The translations under genes were made by a program, and so were the position numbers. Below, piece by piece: positions 42,391 through 53,140 of a stretch of 64,000 bases of DNA. Location of the stretch: contig NZ_BJYY01000019.1 of assembly GCF_007991755.1 (NCBI RefSeq), positions 62,001 to 126,000 of the forward strand, in the 5' to 3' direction. This stretch comes from Cellulomonas aerilata. Lineage in GTDB: Bacteria > Actinomycetota > Actinomycetes > Actinomycetales > Cellulomonadaceae. Position 1 is the first letter of the stretch. Every line of letters starts with the position of its first letter. A model generated the notes under the pieces. The model saw only the letters and a program-made list of their open reading frames with translations, had not been told where the DNA came from and did not search any database.

Positions 42391-44418
42391 GTGCCCGCGC
42401 GTCCGAGATCCGGCCCCGCTGCAGTCCGGCAGCACGCCCTGACCGGGTCCGTGCTGCGCCGGTCGGTGCAGGTCATGACGCGGGGTATCGCCGCGGAGCC
42501 GCGGGTCTACACGGTCGCGATCGTCGTGTCGGCCCTGTTCGGCGCGTGCACGGTGGCGGTCAGCCAGGTGCTTGGGGAGGTGACCGACCGCGTCGTCGTC
42601 CCGGCGATCGCCGGCGACGCCGCCGCCCGCGCCGACGTGTGGCTGGCCGGTCTGGCGATGGTCGCCGTCGCGGTGACCCTCGGCGTGACCGTGGCGCTGC
42701 GGCGGATCTTCGCGGGGGTCGGCTACGCCAACCTGCAGGCCCGCCACCGCACCGGCGTCACCCGCCAGTACCTGCGCCTGCCGATGTCGTGGCACCGCCG
42801 CCACCCCACCGGCCAGCTGCTGTCCAACGCCAGCTCGGACGTGGAGGCCGCGACGGGCGTGTTCAACCCGCTGCCGTTCGCGCTCGGGGTGGTCGTGATG
42901 ATCGCCGTCGCCGCGGTGGCCCTCGTGCGCACCGACGTGTGGCTCGCCCTGGCGGCGCTGACCGTCCTGCCGCTGGCCGTGCTCGCCAACCTGCTCTTCC
43001 AGCGGAAGATGTCGCCGCAGGTCATGCGCGCCCAGAGCCTGCGAGCCGCCGTCGCGGACATCGCGCACGAGAGCTTCGAGGCCGCCACCCTGGTCAAGTC
43101 GCTGGGCACCGAGGCCCGCGAGGAGCGCCGGTTCGCCGGACGCACCCGCGAGCTGCGCGAGGCCAACGTCCGGGTGGGCATCGTCCGTGCGATCTTCGAC
43201 CCGGTCATCGACCTGCTGCCCGGCATCGGCACGCTGCTGGTGCTCGGTGTGGGGACCGTGCGGATCGGGTCCGGCGCCGTCGACACCGGTGACGTCGTCT
43301 CCGCCGCGTACCTGCTGACCCTGCTGGCGGTGCCGGTCCGGGCGTTCGGCTGGGTGCTGGGCGAGCTCCCGCGGTCGCTGGTCGGGTACGACCGGATCGC
43401 GCGGGTGCTCGACTCCGAGGGTGCGCTCGTGCCCGGGAGCGTCCCGCTGCCGGCGGCCGGCGCCGGGGCGCACGTGCAGATGCGGGGCGTCGCGGTCGAC
43501 GTCCCCGCCCCCGACGGGACCGCGCGGCTGCTCGACGACGTGGACCTCGACATCCGCCCCGGCCGCACCGTCGCGGTCGTCGGGGTCACCGGCGCCGGCA
43601 AGACCACGCTGGTCAGCCTGCTCAGCCGCCTGTCGGACCCCACCGACGGCCGGGTGCTCGTCGACGGCCTGGACCTGCGCACGATCCGCGCCGAGGACCT
43701 GACGTCGCAGGTGGCGCTCGTGGGGCAGTCCACGTTCGTCTTCGAGGACACCGTCCGGTCCAACGTCACGCTCGCCGACGCCGGCGACCCCGCCGCGCCG
43801 GACGACGCCGCCGTCTGGGACGCGCTGCGCCTGGCGCGCGTCGACGACGTCGTCGCGGCGCTGCCGGGCGGCCTGGACGCGCCGCTCGGCGAGCGCGGCG
43901 CCAACCTGTCCGGCGGGCAGCGTCAGCGGCTGGCCATCGCCCGCGCGCTGGTGCGCCGCCCGCGCGTGCTGGTGCTCGACGACGCGACGTCGGCCGTCGA
44001 CCCGCGCATCGAGCAGCAGATCCTCACCGGCCTGCGCGGGGAGCGGACCGGACGGTCCGAGCGCCGGGGCGGCGGGTACGTCGAGGGCGCGCGCGACCCC
44101 GGGGCGGACGGCCGCTACACCGGCCCCACCGTGGTGATGGTCGCCTACCGGATGTCGTCGGTGACCATGGCCGACGAGGTCGTGCACCTGGACGCCGGGC
44201 GCGTGGTCGACCGCGGCACCCACGCCGAGCTGCTCGCCCGCGACCCCGGGTACCGGCGGCTGGCCACCGCGTACGAGCGCGAGTCGGCCCGGCGCACGGA
44301 GGAGGCGCTCGACGACGACGCCGTCGCGGCCGTGGACGAGGACGGCGACCACGAGGGAGTCGCAGACGGCGTCGGCGTCGGGGTCGGCGCCCGTGAGGAC
44401 GAGGGGTCGGACCGATGA
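42391..44418 (+). CDS. ABC exporter half-transporter, degenerate NBD (heterodimer subunit 1)
   Basis: A 675-residue fusion of six membrane helices and one ATPase domain. Walker [10 protein letters not shown] is near 397-405 and the signature LSGGQ (about 506) is canonical. Walker B reads VLVLDDAT with Asp531 in place of the catalytic Glu, and the H-loop His is replaced by Tyr586 (VAYRMSS). These changes mark the non-hydrolysing site of a heterodimeric exporter. An insertion of about 30 residues ([20 protein letters not shown]) precedes the H-loop. GTG 42391 follows AAGGAG. The stop overlaps the next ABC gene by four bases. Confidence 0.93.
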   Translation: MPARPRSGPAAVRQHALTGSVLRRSVQVMTRGIAAEPRVYTVAIVVSALFGACTVAVSQVLGEVTDRVVVPAIAGDAAARADVWLAGLAMVAVAVTLGVTVALRRIFAGVGYANLQARHRTGVTRQYLRLPMSWHRRHPTGQLLSNASSDVEAATGVFNPLPFALGVVVMIAVAAVALVRTDVWLALAALTVLPLAVLANLLFQRKMSPQVMRAQSLRAAVADIAHESFEAATLVKSLGTEAREERRFAGRTRELREANVRVGIVRAIFDPVIDLLPGIGTLLVLGVGTVRIGSGAVDTGDVVSAAYLLTLLAVPVRAFGWVLGELPRSLVGYDRIARVLDSEGALVPGSVPLPAAGAGAHVQMRGVAVDVPAPDGTARLLDDVDLDIRPGRTVAVVGVTGAGKTTLVSLLSRLSDPTDGRVLVDGLDLRTIRAEDLTSQVALVGQSTFVFEDTVRSNVTLADAGDPAAPDDAAVWDALRLARVDDVVAALPGGLDAPLGERGANLSGGQRQRLAIARALVRRPRVLVLDDATSAVDPRIEQQILTGLRGERTGRSERRGGGYVEGARDPGADGRYTGPTVVMVAYRMSSVTMADEVVHLDAGRVVDRGTHAELLARDPGYRRLATAYERESARRTEEALDDDAVAAVDEDGDHEGVADGVGVGVGAREDEGSDR

Positions 44419-46295
44419 GCGCCACCACCGCCCGCAGCGCCCGGCCCGGCGCGGCCGGTGCGCCCGGCGCCGCGGACGACGCCGACGGTCCCGACGCCTC
44501 GCGCATCGCCACCGCCAGCGGGCTCGGCGTGCTGGCGACCCTGCGGCGCGGGGTGCAGGTGTCCCCGGAGATCGTCCAGGGCCTGTGGCTCACCGTCCTG
44601 CTCGCGGTGCTGGCCGCGGTCGGCCGCGTCGTCGTGCCGATCGCCGTGCAGCAGACCATCGACACCGGCGTGCTCGCCGGCGGCGGCCCGGACGTCCGGC
44701 GCGTCGTCACGCTCGTCGTCGCGGCGGGGTTCTGCCTGCTCGCGGCGGGCGTGTGCTCCGCGGTGGTCAACATCCGGCTGTTCCGGTCCACCGAGGCCGG
44801 TCTGGCGACGCTGCGGGTGCGCGCGTTCCGGCACGTGCACGACCTGTCCGTGCTGACCCAGGGCACCGAGCGGCGCGGCTCGCTCGTCTCCCGCGTCACC
44901 TCCGACGTCGACACGATCTCGCTGTTCGTGCAGTGGGGCGGCATCATGCTGCTCGTCTCGGTGCTGCAGATCGCCGTGGCGACCGCGCTGATGGCCGTCT
45001 ACTCCTGGCAGCTCACGCTCCTGGTGTGGGCGTGCTTCCTGCCGCTGATGGTCGTGCTGCGTCCCGCGCAGCGGCGGGTCAACCAGGCCTACACGGTCGT
45101 GCGCGAGCGCATGGGCGCCATGCTCGGCGCGATCTCCGAGGCCGTCGTCGGGGCCGAGACGATCCGTGCCTACGGCGTCGCCGCCCGGGTCCAGCGCCGC
45201 ATCGACGCCGCGATCCGCGCGACCCGGGACGCGCAGGTCCGGGCGCAGAAGCTGGTCTCGGTCGTGTTCTCCAGCGGCGTGCTGGTCTCCAACCTGGTGC
45301 TGTCCGCGGTCGTCGTCGTCGGTACCCTGCTCGGGGCGGCCGGCGACATCAGCGTGGGCCGCCTGCTCGCGTTCCTGTTCCTCGTGCAGCTGTTCACCGG
45401 ACCGGTGCAGATGGCGACCGAGATCCTCAACGAGCTGCAGAACGCCGTCGCGGGCTGGCGGCGGGTGCTCGCCGTCCTGGAGACCCACGTCGAGGTCGCC
45501 GACCCCGGCCCGGACGCCGTCCGCAGCCCGCGCGGTCCGGCCACGGTCGAGCTGCGCAAGGTGGAGTTCGCCTACCCCGACGGCCCGCCGGTGCTGCGCG
45601 ACGTCGACCTGGTCCTGCCCGCCGGGCGGTCCGTCGCGGTCGTCGGTGCGACGGGGTCGGGCAAGACGACGATGGCCAAGCTGCTGGTCCGGTTCATGGA
45701 CCCCACCCGCGGCCAGGTGCTGCTGGACGGCGTCGACCTGCGCCGGATCGCCACCGACGACCTGCGCAGCCGCGTCGTCGTCGTCCCGCAGGAGGGGTTC
45801 CTGTTCGACGGCACGCTGCTGGAGAACATCGCCTACGGGCTGCGCGGCCCGGACGCCCAGGCCGCCCCCGACGTCGTCGAGGCGCGGGTCCAGGGGGCGG
45901 TCGACGCGCTGGGGCTGACCGACTGGCTCGCCGAGGTGCCGTTCGGGCTGGCCACCGACGTCGGCCAGCGCGGGGAGTCGCTGTCGGCGGGGGAGCGCCA
46001 GCTTGTCGCGCTCGCGCGCGCGTACCTGGCCGAGGCCGACCTGCTCGTCCTGGACGAGGCGACGTCCGCGGTGGACCCGGCCACCGAGGTCCGGATCGCC
46101 CGCGCGCTGGACTCGCTCACCGCCGGGCGCAGCACCGTGACGATCGCCCACCGGCTGTCCACCGCCGAGGCCGCGGACCTGGTTGTCGTGGTCGACGCCG
46201 GACGGGTCGTGGAGGTCGGCCCGCACACCGAGCTCGTCACGGCCGGCGGGCTGTACTCCGCCATGCACGCGTCCTGGGTGTCGCAGACCCGCTGA
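44415..46295 (+). CDS. ABC exporter half-transporter, catalytic NBD (heterodimer subunit 2)
   Basis: A 626-residue partner of the preceding protein. After about 60 disordered residues come six membrane helices, then Walker [10 protein letters not shown], Walker [13 protein letters not shown] with the catalytic Glu, and H-loop TIAHRLST, all intact. Its signature is LSAGE rather than LSGGQ. In the heterodimer the intact ATP site is built from this Walker A/B and the partner LSGGQ, while the weak site pairs the partner Asp/Tyr with this LSAGE. The export substrate (drug, lipid or peptide) cannot be predicted. The ATG at 44415 overlaps the previous stop. Confidence 0.93.
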   Translation: MSATTARSARPGAAGAPGAADDADGPDASRIATASGLGVLATLRRGVQVSPEIVQGLWLTVLLAVLAAVGRVVVPIAVQQTIDTGVLAGGGPDVRRVVTLVVAAGFCLLAAGVCSAVVNIRLFRSTEAGLATLRVRAFRHVHDLSVLTQGTERRGSLVSRVTSDVDTISLFVQWGGIMLLVSVLQIAVATALMAVYSWQLTLLVWACFLPLMVVLRPAQRRVNQAYTVVRERMGAMLGAISEAVVGAETIRAYGVAARVQRRIDAAIRATRDAQVRAQKLVSVVFSSGVLVSNLVLSAVVVVGTLLGAAGDISVGRLLAFLFLVQLFTGPVQMATEILNELQNAVAGWRRVLAVLETHVEVADPGPDAVRSPRGPATVELRKVEFAYPDGPPVLRDVDLVLPAGRSVAVVGATGSGKTTMAKLLVRFMDPTRGQVLLDGVDLRRIATDDLRSRVVVVPQEGFLFDGTLLENIAYGLRGPDAQAAPDVVEARVQGAVDALGLTDWLAEVPFGLATDVGQRGESLSAGERQLVALARAYLAEADLLVLDEATSAVDPATEVRIARALDSLTAGRSTVTIAHRLSTAEAADLVVVVDAGRVVEVGPHTELVTAGGLYSAMHASWVSQTR

Positions 46296-46350
46296 CGCGC
46301 GCCCGCAGGCGGTCGGCCGGTCCGGCGCCGCCCGGCACGGCGCGCCGTGG

Positions 46351-46356
46351 GAGAAT
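46351..46356 (+). promoter_or_regulatory. Possible -10-like hexamer (GAGAAT) before hisI
   Basis: GAGAAT lies seven bases before the GTG at 46364, a weak match in the leaderless position. Confidence 0.35.
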
Positions 46357-46363
46357 CGCGGGC

Positions 46364-46789
46364 GTGTCCGCCCTGCCACCCCCCGAGTCCCCCGAGCAGC
46401 CCCTCGACCCGACCCTGGCCGCGCGCCTGAAGCGCGACGGCGACGGTCTCGTCGCGGCGATCGTCCAGCAGCACGACACCGGCGAGGTGCTCATGCTCGG
46501 CTGGATGGACGACGAGGCGCTGCGCCGCACGCTGACGACCGGCCGGGTGACGTTCTGGAGCCGCTCGCGCGGGGAGTACTGGCGCAAGGGGGACACGTCC
46601 GGCCACGCCCAGTACGTCACGTCGGTCGCGATCGACTGCGACGGTGACGCGCTGCTCGTGCGCGCGGACCAGGTGGGCGCCGCGTGCCACACCGGCGCCC
46701 GGACGTGCTTCCACGCCGGCGGCGAGCTGCCGGCCGTCGTGGGGACGCGCCCGGAGCCGGCCCACGTCCCCCGGGTGGCCGCCCGATGA
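46364..46789 (+). CDS. hisI: Phosphoribosyl-AMP cyclohydrolase HisI
   Basis: A 141-residue zinc enzyme opening the purine ring of phosphoribosyl-AMP in histidine synthesis. [38 protein letters not shown] and [29 protein letters not shown] contain the Mg-binding acidic residues and the zinc cysteines 92, 108 and 115. It lacks the HisE pyrophosphohydrolase domain, as is usual in actinobacteria. The stop overlaps trpE (ATGA), so his and trp genes share one message. Confidence 0.95.
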   Translation: MSALPPPESPEQPLDPTLAARLKRDGDGLVAAIVQQHDTGEVLMLGWMDDEALRRTLTTGRVTFWSRSRGEYWRKGDTSGHAQYVTSVAIDCDGDALLVRADQVGAACHTGARTCFHAGGELPAVVGTRPEPAHVPRVAAR

Positions 46790-48393
46790 CCGCCGGCAGC
46801 GCGCCGGCCCCCGACGTCCGGGCCGACGTGACCGTCGGACCGGACGAGGAGCTCGCGCCCGTCCAGGTGCCCTGGGGTGCGACGTGGCCGGCGCTGGAGG
46901 ACTTCCGTGGCCTGGCAGTGAGCCGCCGGGTCGTCCCCGTGGTCCGCCGCCTGCTCGCCGACGACGTCACGCCGGTGGGCCTGTACCGCACGCTGGCCGG
47001 CGGACGACCGGGCACGTTCGTCCTGGAGTCCGCGGAGAGCGACGGCTCCTGGTCGCGCCACTCGTTCGTCGGCGTGCGCTCGCGGGCCACGCTGACCGTC
47101 GCCGACGGCGCCGCGGTCTGGACCGGTGACGTCCCGTCGGGCGTGCCGACCGAGGGGGCGCCGCTGGACGTGCTGCAGCGGACCCTGGAGGTGCTCCGCA
47201 CGCCGGCGGTGCCCGGGCTCCCGCCGCTGACCGGCGGGCTCGTCGGCGCGCTCGGCTGGGACATCGTGCGGCACTGGGAGCCGACGCTCCCGGCGAAGGC
47301 GCCGCGCGAGCTGGACGTCCCCGAGATGACGCTGTGCCTGGCCACCGACCTCGCGGTCGTCGACCACGTCGACGGGTCGGTCTGGCTGATCGCCAACGCG
47401 ATCAACTTCGACGACACCGACGAGCGCGTGGACGAGGCCCACGCGGACGCGGTGGCGCGGCTCGACGCGATGCAGGCAGCCCTGGGCCGCCCGACGCCCC
47501 GGGAGACCGCCGTGCTCGTGCCGGGCCCGGAGCCGGCGCTGGAGTTCCGCTCCACGCGCGAGGAGTTCGAGGCGGCGGTGCGGGCCGGCAAGGAGGCCAT
47601 CCGGGACGGCGAGGTGTTCCAGGTGGTGCTGTCCCAGCGCCTGGACCTGGACTGCCCGGCGGACCCGCTGGACGTGTACCGCGTGCTGCGGACGATCAAC
47701 CCCAGCCCGTACATGTACCTGTTCCAGCTGCAGGACGCCGCGGGTCAGGACTTCGCCGTCGTGGGGTCCAGCCCCGAGACGCTGGTCAAGGTGACGTCCG
47801 GGCGCGTGGTCACGTTCCCGATCGCGGGGTCCCGGCCGCGCGGCGCCACGCCGGAGGAGGACGTCACGCTGGGGGAGGAGCTGCTGGCCGACCCCAAGGA
47901 GCGGGCCGAGCACATCATGCTCGTGGACCTGTCCCGCAACGACCTGGTCAAGGTCTGCGAGCCGACCAGCGTCGAGGTCGTCGAGCTCATGGCGGTCAAG
48001 CGGTTCAGCCACATCATGCACATCTGCTCGACGGTCGTCGGCACGCTGCGACCCGGCGCCACCGCGCTCGGCGCCCTGGCGGCGACGTTCCCGGCGGGGA
48101 CCCTGTCCGGTGCGCCGAAGCCGCGCGCGATGGCGCTGATCGACGAGCTCGAGCCGGCCCGGCGCGGCATCTACGGCGGCACCGCCGGGTACTTCGACTT
48201 CGCAGGGAACATGGACATGGCGATCGCCATCCGCACCGCGCTCATCGCCGGCGGACGCGCGAGCGTCCAGGCAGGCGGCGGCATCGTCGCGGACTCGGTC
48301 CCGGCGCTGGAGTACGAGGAGTCCCGCAACAAGGCGGCCGCCGCCGTGCGTGCGGTGCAGATCGCGTCCCGCCTGCGGGCGGTGGCGCCGTGA
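46786..48393 (+). CDS. trpE: Anthranilate synthase component I TrpE
   Basis: A 535-residue chorismate-using enzyme that, with a glutamine amidotransferase not seen here, makes anthranilate. [17 protein letters not shown] includes the LES-type motif used for tryptophan feedback; the catalytic half has [71 protein letters not shown] and [15 protein letters not shown]. The feedback motif suggests allosteric control is kept. ATG 46786 overlaps the hisI stop. No leader peptide or attenuator is visible. Confidence 0.96.
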   Translation: MTAGSAPAPDVRADVTVGPDEELAPVQVPWGATWPALEDFRGLAVSRRVVPVVRRLLADDVTPVGLYRTLAGGRPGTFVLESAESDGSWSRHSFVGVRSRATLTVADGAAVWTGDVPSGVPTEGAPLDVLQRTLEVLRTPAVPGLPPLTGGLVGALGWDIVRHWEPTLPAKAPRELDVPEMTLCLATDLAVVDHVDGSVWLIANAINFDDTDERVDEAHADAVARLDAMQAALGRPTPRETAVLVPGPEPALEFRSTREEFEAAVRAGKEAIRDGEVFQVVLSQRLDLDCPADPLDVYRVLRTINPSPYMYLFQLQDAAGQDFAVVGSSPETLVKVTSGRVVTFPIAGSRPRGATPEEDVTLGEELLADPKERAEHIMLVDLSRNDLVKVCEPTSVEVVELMAVKRFSHIMHICSTVVGTLRPGATALGALAATFPAGTLSGAPKPRAMALIDELEPARRGIYGGTAGYFDFAGNMDMAIAIRTALIAGGRASVQAGGGIVADSVPALEYEESRNKAAAAVRAVQIASRLRAVAP

Positions 48394-49067
48394 GCGGGGC
48401 GACGTCGGCGGGGCGGACGCACCACGGCCCCCACCGCGACGGCCCCCACGGCGACGGCCACCGCAACGGCGACGGCGACGGCCTGCCGGACGACCGGGGT
48501 GCCGAGCCGGCCCGCACCGGACGCCGACGGGCGATCCTCACCGTGCTCGCGCTGGCCCTGGTGACGCTGCTGAGCTCCGTGCCGGTGTGGCTGCGCACCG
48601 CCGGAACGACCGCCCTGCAGGGCGACGTGCCCGTCACCGTGACGGGGACCCAGGCGGCGCCCGGCATCCCCGCAGCCGCGCTCGTGCTCCTGTCGGCCGG
48701 CATCGCGATCGGCCTGGTCGGCCGCGCCGGCCGGTGGGTGCTGGTCGGTGCGGTGGCCCTCAGCGGCGTGCTCGCGACCGTGTCCGCCGTCCTGGTCGCC
48801 GCCGGACCGGACGACGTGGCCCGGACGGCCGTCGCCGCCGCGACCGGCGTCGACACGCTCGCCGAGCCGGTCGCGCTCTCGCCGTGGCCGTACGTCGCCG
48901 CCGTCGTCGGCCTCGTCGTGCTCGCGGCGGCCGGGTGGCTGGCGTCGACGTCGGGCACCTGGGCGCGTCCCTCCGCGCGCCACGACGTCGCGGCCGGCCC
49001 CGCGGCCGTGCCGGACGACGACCAGGCCGCGTGGGACGCGCTGAGCCGGGGGCAGGACCCGAGCTGA
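48390..49067 (+). CDS. Trp biosynthesis-associated membrane protein (TIGR02234-like)
   Basis: A 225-residue protein with four hydrophobic segments (about 52-70, 90-107, 112-130, 165-185) in the pattern of the actinobacterial tryptophan-associated membrane protein. It begins with a His/Gly/Asp-rich disordered stretch of about 40 residues. Its GTG overlaps the trpE stop (GTGA), so it is made with TrpE. Its role is unknown; the conserved position between trpE and trpC suggests a link to tryptophan or its precursors. Confidence 0.8.
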   Translation: MSGATSAGRTHHGPHRDGPHGDGHRNGDGDGLPDDRGAEPARTGRRRAILTVLALALVTLLSSVPVWLRTAGTTALQGDVPVTVTGTQAAPGIPAAALVLLSAGIAIGLVGRAGRWVLVGAVALSGVLATVSAVLVAAGPDDVARTAVAAATGVDTLAEPVALSPWPYVAAVVGLVVLAAAGWLASTSGTWARPSARHDVAAGPAAVPDDDQAAWDALSRGQDPS

Positions 49068-49162
49068 CGCCCTCACCGGCCGCCGGCCGAGCGTGCGCCC
49101 TGCGCCTCGCACCGGCCGTGCCGCGCGGCGCGGCCCCGGGGGTCGGCGCAGGTCCGGGGCGA

Positions 49163-49168
49163 TAGGCT
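49163..49168 (+). promoter_or_regulatory. Putative -10 (TAGGCT) of the HGxxPAAW gene
   Basis: TAGGCT lies 35 bases before ATG 49204; GAAAGG serves as a ribosome site further from the start. Confidence 0.45.
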
Positions 49169-49203
49169 CGGACGCAGGTACCGCAGATGAAAGGCACACG
49201 CGC

Positions 49204-49500
49204 ATGGCCGACTACGCCACCACCCGGTCCGAGACCGCCTACCTCCCGCCCAAGGCGCCGCCCACGAACCACGGGCACACCACGGCCGCCTGGACGACCA
49301 CGGTCCTGGTCATCATCGGCTTCCTGGTCGCCGCCGCCGGCATGGTCACCACGATCGACTGGCTGTTCTGGACCGGCGTGGGCGTCACCGTCGGAGGCGT
49401 CCTGCTCGGCAAGATCCTGCAGGTCATGGGCCACGGCCAGGGCGGCGACAAGACGCTCGCGAAGCAGCAGCGCGCAGCCGCGGCCGGCCGCTCCCACTGA
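49204..49500 (+). CDS. HGxxPAAW family small membrane protein
   Basis: A 98-residue protein with NHGHTTAAW before two membrane helices (TTVLVIIGFLVAAAGMV and WTGVGVTVGGVLLGKIL). It belongs to the actinobacterial HGxxPAAW family that sits in trp regions; here the family Pro is Thr (TAAW). The function is unknown. The C-terminal tail is basic and Ala/Gln-rich. ATG 49204 is the only sensible start. Confidence 0.82.
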   Translation: MADYATTRSETAYLPPKAPPTNHGHTTAAWTTTVLVIIGFLVAAAGMVTTIDWLFWTGVGVTVGGVLLGKILQVMGHGQGGDKTLAKQQRAAAAGRSH

Positions 49501-49683
49501 CCGCCCGCGACACCCGGCGCGTGGCGCCCCGTCGCCCGGCGCCGCCCCGTCGACCTGCGCGGGTCGCACCGGCCCGGTGCCACCGCGTGACGGCGCCCGC
49601 CGACCCCCGCCGGACCCCGGCGCACGACCGCTGCGATCTGCCTGACCACCGCTCCACCCCGACCCCCACACCACGGAGGCCTG

Positions 49684-50268
49684 ATGTCGTCCTCGATGAA
49701 CCCGCCCGACCCGTACGGCACGGGCGACCAGTCGGGGTCGACCCCGTCCGGTGACGCGTCGGGAGGGTCGACGCCGGGGTACGGCTCCCAGCCCTACGGC
49801 TCGACGCCGCCGGCCTACGGGTCCACCCCGCCCGCCTACGGGTCCACCCCGCCGGCGTACGGGTCGGACGACCAGGGCCAGTTCGGCTCGCAGGGGTCCT
49901 ACGGCTCCCAGCCCGCCTACGGGACGCAGTACTCCGGGGGCTACGGGGCGCCGTCCGCGTACGGGCAGGCCGGGTACTACCCCAAGAACAGCCTCGCGGT
50001 GTGGTCGCTCGTGCTCGGGATCGTCTCGTTCGTCCTGTCCTGCGGTCTGTTCACCGGCATCCCGGCCATCATCGTCGGGCACCGGGCCCGCACGGCGGTG
50101 GCCGAGGGGCAGGCCAACAACGGCGGCATGGCGACCGCCGGGATCGTCCTGGGCTGGATCGCGACGATCCTCAGCCTGCTCGGCGTGATCCTCGTGATCA
50201 TCCTCATCGCCACCGGCGCGTTCGCCGAGTTCGCCGCGAACAGCACGTCCACCAACCAGACGTTCTGA
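49684..50268 (+). CDS. DUF4190 membrane protein with Tyr/Gly/Pro-rich repeats
   Basis: A 194-residue protein. The first 100 residues are low-complexity, with the seven-residue repeat STPPAYG three times and further GSQ/AYG units. The rest is a DUF4190 domain with two membrane helices: NSLAVWSLVLGIVSFVLSCG and GGMATAGIVLGWIATILSLLGVILVIILI. The N-terminal part is probably cytoplasmic and disordered. ATG 49684 has CGGAGG at good distance. DUF2752 starts three bases after the stop. Confidence 0.88.
   Translation: MSSSMNPPDPYGTGDQSGSTPSGDASGGSTPGYGSQPYGSTPPAYGSTPPAYGSTPPAYGSDDQGQFGSQGSYGSQPAYGTQYSGGYGAPSAYGQAGYYPKNSLAVWSLVLGIVSFVLSCGLFTGIPAIIVGHRARTAVAEGQANNGGMATAGIVLGWIATILSLLGVILVIILIATGAFAEFAANSTSTNQTF
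49799..49865 (+). repeat. 21-base tandem repeats in the DUF4190 gene
   Basis: Three in-frame units, each coding for STPPAYG. Confidence 0.85.
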
Positions 50269-50271
50269 CCC

Positions 50272-50778
50272 GTGCACGCCAGGCACGACCCGGACGGCCC
50301 GGTCCCCCGCGGGGGACCGGGCCGTCCGGCCGTCCGGACGCGGGCCGGTGCCGGGGACGTCCGGCTGCCGGTCGCCGTCGGCCTGGCCGCCCTGGGCGGG
50401 GTGGTGGCCCTCGGGCTCTCCGACCCGTACCGGCCCGGCCGGCACCTCGTCTGCCCGCTGCTGGTCCTCACCGGGCTGCTGTGCCCCGCGTGCGGCTCCC
50501 AGCGCGCGGTGCACAGCCTGGCCCACGGGGAGCTCGCCGCCGCGTGGGACATGAACCCCCTGCTCGTGGTGCTCGCGCCGGTGGTGCTGGTGGCGTGGGC
50601 GCGGTGGCTGCTGCGGCGCGTGGCGCCGGACCGGCGTGGCGCGCCGCGCGTCGGCAGCGGACCGGCCCGGGTGCGGGCGCTGGCCTCCGCCGGGTCGCCG
50701 TGGGCCCTGCTCGTCGTCGTCCTGGCGTTCGGGGTGCTGCGCAACGTCCCGGCGCTCGCGCCCGCGCTCGGGCCGTGA
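50272..50778 (+). CDS. DUF2752 membrane protein
   Basis: A 168-residue protein with three or four hydrophobic segments and the family hallmark [40 protein letters not shown]. The Cys positions (two Cys in CPAC plus one before) could bind a metal or form a redox pair. The function is unknown. GTG at 50272 is close behind the DUF4190 stop, so both are probably one unit. Confidence 0.85.
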   Translation: MHARHDPDGPVPRGGPGRPAVRTRAGAGDVRLPVAVGLAALGGVVALGLSDPYRPGRHLVCPLLVLTGLLCPACGSQRAVHSLAHGELAAAWDMNPLLVVLAPVVLVAWARWLLRRVAPDRRGAPRVGSGPARVRALASAGSPWALLVVVLAFGVLRNVPALAPALGP

Positions 50779-50912
50779 CGCGGTCCGACGTGCGCCTGAC
50801 CAGGGACGACGCCTCGGCCGGACCGTGCCGGGGCCGCTGGGCGGGGTCCCGGGCGGCCGCCGGGCGGGGTCCCGGGTGCTGGGCCGTGGTCGGTGTCACA
50901 CCCGGACGGCTT

Positions 50913-50918
50913 TACGAT
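50913..50918 (+). promoter_or_regulatory. Putative -10 (TACGAT) of trpC
   Basis: TACGAT lies 77 bases before the trpC ATG. Just upstream, a 15-base segment GGGCGGGGTCCCGGG is present twice (50839-50853 and 50862-50876). Confidence 0.45.
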
Positions 50919-50995
50919 GTTGTCCAGCCTGCGGCGGTCCCCACGAAGCTGCACGGGAGTCGGTGGGCGGTTCGCTCCAGGGAGGTGTGGTCACG

Positions 50996-51808
50996 ATGAC
51001 GGTGCTCGACGAGATCGTTGCGGGAGTCCGGGAGGACCTGGCGGTCCGCGAGGCGGCAACCCCTCTGGACCTGGTGAAGGAGCGCGCCGCGCGCGTCCCC
51101 GGCGCCAAGGAGTGCGTGAGCCGGCTGCGCGACGACGAGGCGGTCGCGGTCATCGCCGAGGTCAAGCGCTCCAGCCCCAGCCGCGGACCGCTGGCCACCA
51201 TCACTGACCCCGCCGCGCTCGCCGCGGAGTACGAGAAGGGCGGCGCGCACTGCATCTCGGTGCTCACCGAGCAGCGCCGCTTCAACGGCTCCCTGGCGGA
51301 CCTGGACGCCGTCCGCGGGGCGGTCGACATCCCGATCCTGCGCAAGGACTTCGTCGTCAGCCCGTACCAGATCTGGGAGGCGCGGGCGCACGGCGCCGAC
51401 GTCGTCCTGCTCATCGTGGCGGCGCTGGAGCAGACCGTGCTGACCTCGTTCGTCGAGCGCGTGCACTCCCTGGGCATGACCGCGCTCGTCGAGGTGCACG
51501 ACACCGAGGAGGTCGCCCGCGCGGCCGACGCCGGCGCGCGGGTCATCGGCGTCAACGCCCGCGACCTCAAGACGCTCGAGGTCGACCGGGACACGTTCGC
51601 CCGCGTGGCGCCGTCCATCCCCGCCGGCATCGTCAAGATCGCCGAGTCCGGGGTCCGCGGGCCGCACGACGTCATGGACTTCGCCCGCGCCGGCGCGGAC
51701 GCCGTCCTGGTCGGCGAGGCCCTCGTGACCGACGACGCCCCGCGCCAGTCGGTCGCCGACCTCGTGGCTGCGGGGGCGCACCCGTCCCTGCGTGCGGTGC
51801 GCCGCTGA
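50996..51808 (+). CDS. trpC: Indole-3-glycerol phosphate synthase TrpC
   Basis: A 270-residue TIM barrel closing the indole ring in tryptophan synthesis. [16 protein letters not shown] (catalytic Glu and Lys), [69 protein letters not shown] and [12 protein letters not shown] are all complete. ATG 50996 has GGGAGG 11 bases before. trpF is not beside it; in actinobacteria the PriA (HisA) enzyme usually supplies that step. trpB follows after 66 bases. Confidence 0.97.
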   Translation: MTVLDEIVAGVREDLAVREAATPLDLVKERAARVPGAKECVSRLRDDEAVAVIAEVKRSSPSRGPLATITDPAALAAEYEKGGAHCISVLTEQRRFNGSLADLDAVRGAVDIPILRKDFVVSPYQIWEARAHGADVVLLIVAALEQTVLTSFVERVHSLGMTALVEVHDTEEVARAADAGARVIGVNARDLKTLEVDRDTFARVAPSIPAGIVKIAESGVRGPHDVMDFARAGADAVLVGEALVTDDAPRQSVADLVAAGAHPSLRAVRR

Positions 51809-51874
51809 CGCCGACACCGATGGCACGGCGCCGGACGCACACCCACGACTGATCCCATCAGAAGGAGACCACCG

Positions 51875-53140
51875 GTGGACCACCCCGACCGGTCGATCGC
51901 AGACTCGCTCGCCACGCTCGAGGGCCCGTACTTCGGGGACTTCGGCGGCCGCTTCGTGCCCGAGGCGCTCATCGCGGCCCTGGACGAGCTGGACACCGAG
52001 TACCAGAAGGCCAAGGTCGACCCCGGCTTCACCGGCGAGCTCGCCCGCCTGCACCGGACGTACACCGGCCGGCCGAGCATCATCACCGAGGTGCCGCGGT
52101 TCGCGAAGCACGCGGGCGGTGCCCGGGTCATCCTCAAGCGCGAGGACCTGAACCACACCGGGTCGCACAAGATCAACAACGTGCTGGGCCAGGCGCTGCT
52201 CACCAAGCGCATCGGCAAGACGCGCGTCATCGCCGAGACGGGCGCCGGGCAGCACGGCGTCGCCACGGCGACCGCCGCCGCGCTTTTCGACCTGGACTGC
52301 GTGATCTACATGGGCGAGGAGGACACCCGCCGGCAGGCGCTCAACGTCGCCCGCATGCGTCTGCTCGGCGCCGAGGTCATCCCGGTGACCACGGGTTCGC
52401 GCACGCTCAAGGACGCGATCAACGAGGCGCTGCGCGACTGGGTGACCAACGTCGAGACGACGAACTACGTCTTCGGCACGGTCGCCGGCCCGCACCCGTT
52501 CCCGGCCATGGTCCGGGACCTGCAGCGGATCATCGGCGAGGAGGCGCGCGCCCAGGTGCTGGACCTCGTGGGGCGGCTGCCCGACGCCGTCGCGGCGTGC
52601 GTCGGCGGCGGGTCGAACGCGATCGGCATCTTCCACGCGTTCCTCGACGACGCGTCCGTGCGGCTGATCGGCCTGGAGGCCGGCGGCGACGGCGTGGAGA
52701 CCGGGCGGCACGCCGCCACGATCACCGCCGGCGCCCCGGGCGTCCTGCACGGCGCCCGCTCGTTCCTCCTGCAGGACGAGGACGGCCAGACGATCGAGAG
52801 CCACTCCATCTCCGCGGGGCTCGACTACCCCGGCGTCGGGCCCGAGCACTCGTGGCTGGCGAGCATCCACCGCGCGGAGTACCGGCCGATCACCGACGCC
52901 CAGGCGATGGACGCGTTCAAGGTGATGTGCCGGACGGAGGGGATCATCCCCGCCATCGAGTCCTCCCACGCGCTGGCCGGCGCCATGCAGCTCGGCCGGG
53001 AGCTCGGCCCGGACGCGGTGATCCTGGTGAACCTGTCCGGGCGCGGCGACAAGGACGTGGAGACCGCGGCGCGCTGGTTCGGCATGCTGGACGACGACCC
53101 GGCGGCCAACGTCGCCGAGATCCCGGGGGAGGAGAAGTGA
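51875..53140 (+). CDS. trpB: Tryptophan synthase beta chain TrpB
   Basis: A 421-residue PLP enzyme making tryptophan from indole and serine. [17 protein letters not shown], the PLP Lys99 in [30 protein letters not shown], and the phosphate loop [13 protein letters not shown] are all present, with GRGDKD near the end. The GTG start has GAAGGAG upstream. Its stop overlaps trpA (GTGA), consistent with equal production of the alpha-beta complex. Confidence 0.98.
   Translation: MDHPDRSIADSLATLEGPYFGDFGGRFVPEALIAALDELDTEYQKAKVDPGFTGELARLHRTYTGRPSIITEVPRFAKHAGGARVILKREDLNHTGSHKINNVLGQALLTKRIGKTRVIAETGAGQHGVATATAAALFDLDCVIYMGEEDTRRQALNVARMRLLGAEVIPVTTGSRTLKDAINEALRDWVTNVETTNYVFGTVAGPHPFPAMVRDLQRIIGEEARAQVLDLVGRLPDAVAACVGGGSNAIGIFHAFLDDASVRLIGLEAGGDGVETGRHAATITAGAPGVLHGARSFLLQDEDGQTIESHSISAGLDYPGVGPEHSWLASIHRAEYRPITDAQAMDAFKVMCRTEGIIPAIESSHALAGAMQLGRELGPDAVILVNLSGRGDKDVETAARWFGMLDDDPAANVAEIPGEEK

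Noticed and set aside
50779-50995. Attenuator or leader peptide before trpC
   Set aside because: No short frame with consecutive Trp codons and no clear alternative hairpins were found.
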